Below are positions 61,293 to 64,000 of a stretch of 64,000 nt of DNA, piece by piece. Origin of the DNA: Clostridium estertheticum (lineage in GTDB: Bacteria > Bacillota > Clostridia > Clostridiales > Clostridiaceae); the NCBI RefSeq assembly GCF_026650985.1, contig NZ_CP086239.1, positions 1,364,001 through 1,428,000 on the forward strand, read 5' to 3'. Within the stretch, counting starts at the first letter, position 1. Every line of letters begins with the position of its first letter. Under the pieces are notes generated by a model. That model ran no database searches. It worked only from the letters and a program-made list of their open reading frames with translations, and was not told the DNA's origin. A program made the position numbers and the translations under genes.

Positions 61293-62963
61293 TTAGAAAG
61301 ATAAACTTTTAACAAAAATCTTATCAAAATTCTCACCATTTGATAATTCAACAACTTCAATGTCCTTTACAACTTTCTCCATTTCAGTTCTATATTCTTT
61401 ATTTAATAAAAACGCATGACCGCCAGATTTAGATGTATTTCCAACAAAATCTATCTTACCTTCAAACTCTTTTGGCAATAGTCCAATGTTTGTAAGACTT
61501 TTTGATCTTAGATGATATCCAAATGAGCCAGCTATTTGTATTTTATCAACTTCGCTTGCCTCTACATTTTTGCTTAACATAAGAAATTCAATTCCCGATC
61601 TTACTGCACCTTTTGCAAGTTGAACTTGTCTTATATCCTTTTGAGTAAGAAATATTCCCTCTGCTATTTTAAAAGCATTTTTACCATCTAATTTTACTAA
61701 TCTTTCTTTTAGAACTTCTGGTAAATTAGAATTTTCTATGGAAACAAATCTACCACTTTTGCCAATAACTTTGTTTGCAACTAACTCCCCCACAATATCA
61801 AAAAGACCACTACCACAAATACCAATTGGGTCTCCATTTTCAATAGTTTTGATTTCTATTAAGCCATCCTCTTCTATATTGAAATATTCTATAGCACCTC
61901 TTTGCGCTCTCATACCATAAGTTATATTCATGCCTTCAAAAGCTGGCCCTGCCGCAGTAGATGTTGATGATAGTTTACCCTCCCTTGCTATTACCATTTC
62001 ACCATTTGTCCCTATGTCAACAAATAATGTGGTGCCTTTTCTATCCTGAAGCCTTGTTGCTAATATACCAGATGTTATATCTGGGCCTACGTATGATGAA
62101 ATTATAGGAGGTAAATAAATTAATCCATTACTTGAAATATTTAATTTATGATCCTTCGAAGTTAAATAACTTCCGCCTCTTATTACTGGAGTATACGGGT
62201 ATTTACCTAAAGAATAAGGATTAATATTAGCTGCAAGATGAATCATACATGTATTACCACTAAAAATCACTTCATATATATACTTATTATCTATCCCTGT
62301 TTCTTTAGCATTTTTTTCAATCATACCATTAAGTTCTTTGGTTATTGAAGAATACATTATATTAAGTCCTTTTTCATCAGACGCAAATTTTATTCTAGAT
62401 AAAACATCTTGAGCATAAATACTTTGTGGATTTAATGCTGAAACTGAATTAATCTCTTCACCTGTATTAATATTAACTAATGTTGCTACTAAAGTTGTAG
62501 TTCCTATATCCACAACTACGCCGTAAATTAATGCTGTAGTATCCCCCTCCTCTTCACCTATTATTTCATCTCCTGCATACACATTCGTCTTTCCATTATC
62601 TTTATATTCTTTTCTAATAAAACTGTCTAATTCTATATCGAAACTTTCACCATGATTTAATATCTGTAGCGTCTTATTTGAATTTTTAGATATTATTTCT
62701 ACATTTATATCTGCCATTACCCTAGCTCCGCAAGCTAATACAAAACCTTGAACTTTCTCTTTCTCTGACAACTGATGGTTTCCATCTTGAATTATATCCT
62801 TTAAGTTACTTAGTTCAACTTTTACCTTGCATTTACCACATACCCCCACTGCATTACATGGTGATTCTATAACGATTCCTACCTTTCTTGCTGCTGTAAG
62901 TATTGTAGTTCCTTTTTCCACAATAACTGACTTATTATTTGCAATAAAGTTTACTTTTACCAT
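61293..62963 (-). CDS. Corrinoid reductive activator (RACo/RamA-like, ASKHA with 2Fe-2S domain)
   Basis: A 556-residue protein. The N-terminal ferredoxin domain has the [2Fe-2S] cysteines in CNAVGVCGKC (residues 36-45) and ACG (near 77). A linker leads to an ASKHA ATPase-like domain (YGVVVDIGTTTLVATLV, VDIGTNGEMV, GICGSGLFDIVGEL, IAGSFGYHL). It uses ATP binding to push an electron into inactive cob(II)alamin of a partner corrinoid protein, restoring cob(I)alamin. It lies between two UroD/MtaA methyltransferase genes (3 and 22 bases apart), so the three form one operon. The corrinoid protein itself is probably beyond the right edge. Confidence 0.88.
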   Translation of the reverse strand: MVKVNFIANNKSVIVEKGTTILTAARKVGIVIESPCNAVGVCGKCKVKVELSNLKDIIQDGNHQLSEKEKVQGFVLACGARVMADINVEIISKNSNKTLQILNHGESFDIELDSFIRKEYKDNGKTNVYAGDEIIGEEEGDTTALIYGVVVDIGTTTLVATLVNINTGEEINSVSALNPQSIYAQDVLSRIKFASDEKGLNIMYSSITKELNGMIEKNAKETGIDNKYIYEVIFSGNTCMIHLAANINPYSLGKYPYTPVIRGGSYLTSKDHKLNISSNGLIYLPPIISSYVGPDITSGILATRLQDRKGTTLFVDIGTNGEMVIAREGKLSSTSTAAGPAFEGMNITYGMRAQRGAIEYFNIEEDGLIEIKTIENGDPIGICGSGLFDIVGELVANKVIGKSGRFVSIENSNLPEVLKERLVKLDGKNAFKIAEGIFLTQKDIRQVQLAKGAVRSGIEFLMLSKNVEASEVDKIQIAGSFGYHLRSKSLTNIGLLPKEFEGKIDFVGNTSKSGGHAFLLNKEYRTEMEKVVKDIEVVELSNGENFDKIFVKSLSF

Positions 62964-62966
62964 GAA

Positions 62967-63989
62967 CTAATACCCCTTCACTATTTTTGTCATAGATTCT
63001 ATATTTTTTAATGGTGTAGATGTACTAAGTCCACAAGCTGGTGATATAATGTTAATTCCATCATTTACAAGTCTTGCTGTTTGATTTGCAATTTTTTCTT
63101 CATCTCCAAATTCTAAAAGATATGTGCTTACATTTCCCATTGTAGTAAGTCCTTGATATTCGTCTTTAAGTATTTTTAAATTGATAGACGAATCAGTACT
63201 TATGGCATCAGATTTAATTTTAGGTATATATTTTTTTACTGCACTCATTTTTCCACATATATGAACAATTACGGGTGTATTCATAGCATGCACCGCATTA
63301 ATAATTTTATTTAAATATCTAACTGCATATTCATCAAACATCTTTGGCCCTAATATCTCCCCCGTTGCAGTAGGATCCGCAATAGAAATTACATTTGCTC
63401 CATTTTCTATCATTAATTTTGCGAGTTCTATAATGTGATTACTTACATAATCAATAACACCATGAGCAATACTCGGATTTTTTCTTAATTCTTTTAAGAA
63501 AGAAATAGGATCTACCAAAGAAGCTGCTGTACTAATAGGACCTGTTAGACTTCCGATTACAGGAACATCAGGGTATTTTTCAGACAATGTATAAGTAGCA
63601 TCAATTATTGAATTAACTCTTTTATTTTTCTCCATTGCCCCTAATTCTTTAAATACTACATCAGATGCTGTAGCAAATACTTCTTTTTGTATTTTGGGTT
63701 CACAAAAAAGATTTCCATAATTTATTTCACTTCCTAGAACCTCCGCTTCAACGGTCATACAAAATGGTATCCCAAAATTTTCAAAGCCTGTATTCTGATG
63801 TACATCGTTTGCGATCTCTACCATTATCCTGCTGTCGTGGTGACCTTGTGGAAGTTTATGACCTGTTTTATTCATTACCTCAACAATGGCAGAATTCATC
63901 ATCCCACCCGGACAAATTATAGGTGGTCTATCTACTGTTTGCTTTTTAAATGTGCGTTGTATTCTCTCTTTTGGAGTTAGATCATTCAT
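62967..63989 (-). CDS. UroD/MtaA-family corrinoid-dependent methyltransferase, copy 2
   Basis: A 340-residue relative of the protein encoded at 60,194, with the same MtaA-type metal/thiol features: VHICGK (near residue 247) and PACGLSTSTPLKN at the C-terminus. The N-terminus LTPKERIQRTFKKQTVDRPP is complete, but the ribosome site lies at the window edge and cannot be judged. It is the first visible gene of the corrinoid operon, three bases before the activator. Having two different copies suggests one methylates and the other demethylates the corrinoid protein, or that they use different substrates. Confidence 0.83.
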   Translation of the reverse strand: MNDLTPKERIQRTFKKQTVDRPPIICPGGMMNSAIVEVMNKTGHKLPQGHHDSRIMVEIANDVHQNTGFENFGIPFCMTVEAEVLGSEINYGNLFCEPKIQKEVFATASDVVFKELGAMEKNKRVNSIIDATYTLSEKYPDVPVIGSLTGPISTAASLVDPISFLKELRKNPSIAHGVIDYVSNHIIELAKLMIENGANVISIADPTATGEILGPKMFDEYAVRYLNKIINAVHAMNTPVIVHICGKMSAVKKYIPKIKSDAISTDSSINLKILKDEYQGLTTMGNVSTYLLEFGDEEKIANQTARLVNDGINIISPACGLSTSTPLKNIESMTKIVKGY

Positions 63990-64000
63990 AAAAACAATTC

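Overview
The window looks like a piece of chromosome from a low-GC anaerobic Gram-positive bacterium of the Clostridium type. The DNA is AT-rich. Starts are ATG, GTG or TTG behind strong AGGAGG-like ribosome sites, and promoters are of the TTGACA/TATAAT kind. The gene content fits an anaerobe: AprAB-type sulfate reduction, corrinoid methyl transfer with a RACo-like activator, pyruvate carboxylase and a SAM-I riboswitch. I saw no rRNA, tRNA, CRISPR array, transposase or integrase gene. Species cannot be named from the sequence alone.

Layout. 1-8.2 kb: the tail of a polysaccharide deacetylase, then a carbohydrate cluster (AEC transporter, AraC regulator, two Gfo/Idh/MocA oxidoreductases, a TIM-barrel isomerase) divergent from a nickel-pincer LarA racemase/epimerase homologue, with the cofactor sulfurtransferase LarE convergent to it. 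8.4-10 kb: metY under a SAM-I riboswitch. 10-16 kb: a MecA-like penicillin-binding protein, a DUF4041 coiled-coil protein, an orphan small protein, an EAL-CBS-GGDEF protein and a DUF1450 protein. 16-21.6 kb: a polyphosphate island (ppk1 with two Ppx/GppA-HD proteins). 21.7-26.4 kb: a chemoreceptor, a LacI regulator and a GPH sugar transporter. 26.8-33.9 kb: pyruvate carboxylase, an FMN-binding protein, threonine aldolase and an ABC-class ATPase. 34-41.8 kb: a sulfate operon (NitT/TauT-type ABC transporter, cysC, aprA, aprB, cysD, cysN). 41.9-44.2 kb: a ROK regulator broken by a homopolymer frameshift, and an SGNH hydrolase. 44.4-50.5 kb: gltB-gltD. 50.5-52.8 kb: a large foldback repeat and a eukaryotic-type glgB. 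53-60 kb: a sulfur operon and a methyltransferase/mccA-like pair. 60.2-64 kb: two UroD/MtaA-family methyltransferases around a corrinoid activator.

The most notable system lies at 52,960-58,019. Five genes in a row encode a ThiS-like sulfur carrier with extra residues after its Gly-Gly, an E1-like adenylating enzyme, a JAMM protease, a sulfite reductase fused to a TusA-like domain, and a second, divergent MetY. This is the gene set of the protein-thiocarboxylate homocysteine pathway (HcyS/HcyF/HcyD/Sir/MetY) described in Wolinella succinogenes. Together with the sulfate operon it gives an apparent full route: sulfate uptake, activation to APS, reduction to sulfite by AprAB, reduction to sulfide by Sir, loading of sulfide onto a small carrier protein, and transfer to O-acetylhomoserine without a free sulfide pool. 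The SAM-riboswitch metY would be the ordinary free-sulfide route. A mccA-like enzyme could convert homocysteine to cystathionine, and the neighbouring corrinoid methyltransferases might supply methyl groups.

Other points of interest are the frameshifted ROK repressor, dispersed palindromic repeats (one supplying the last codons of an oxidoreductase), twin operator-like sites ahead of the GPH transporter, and a degenerate Ppx paralogue.
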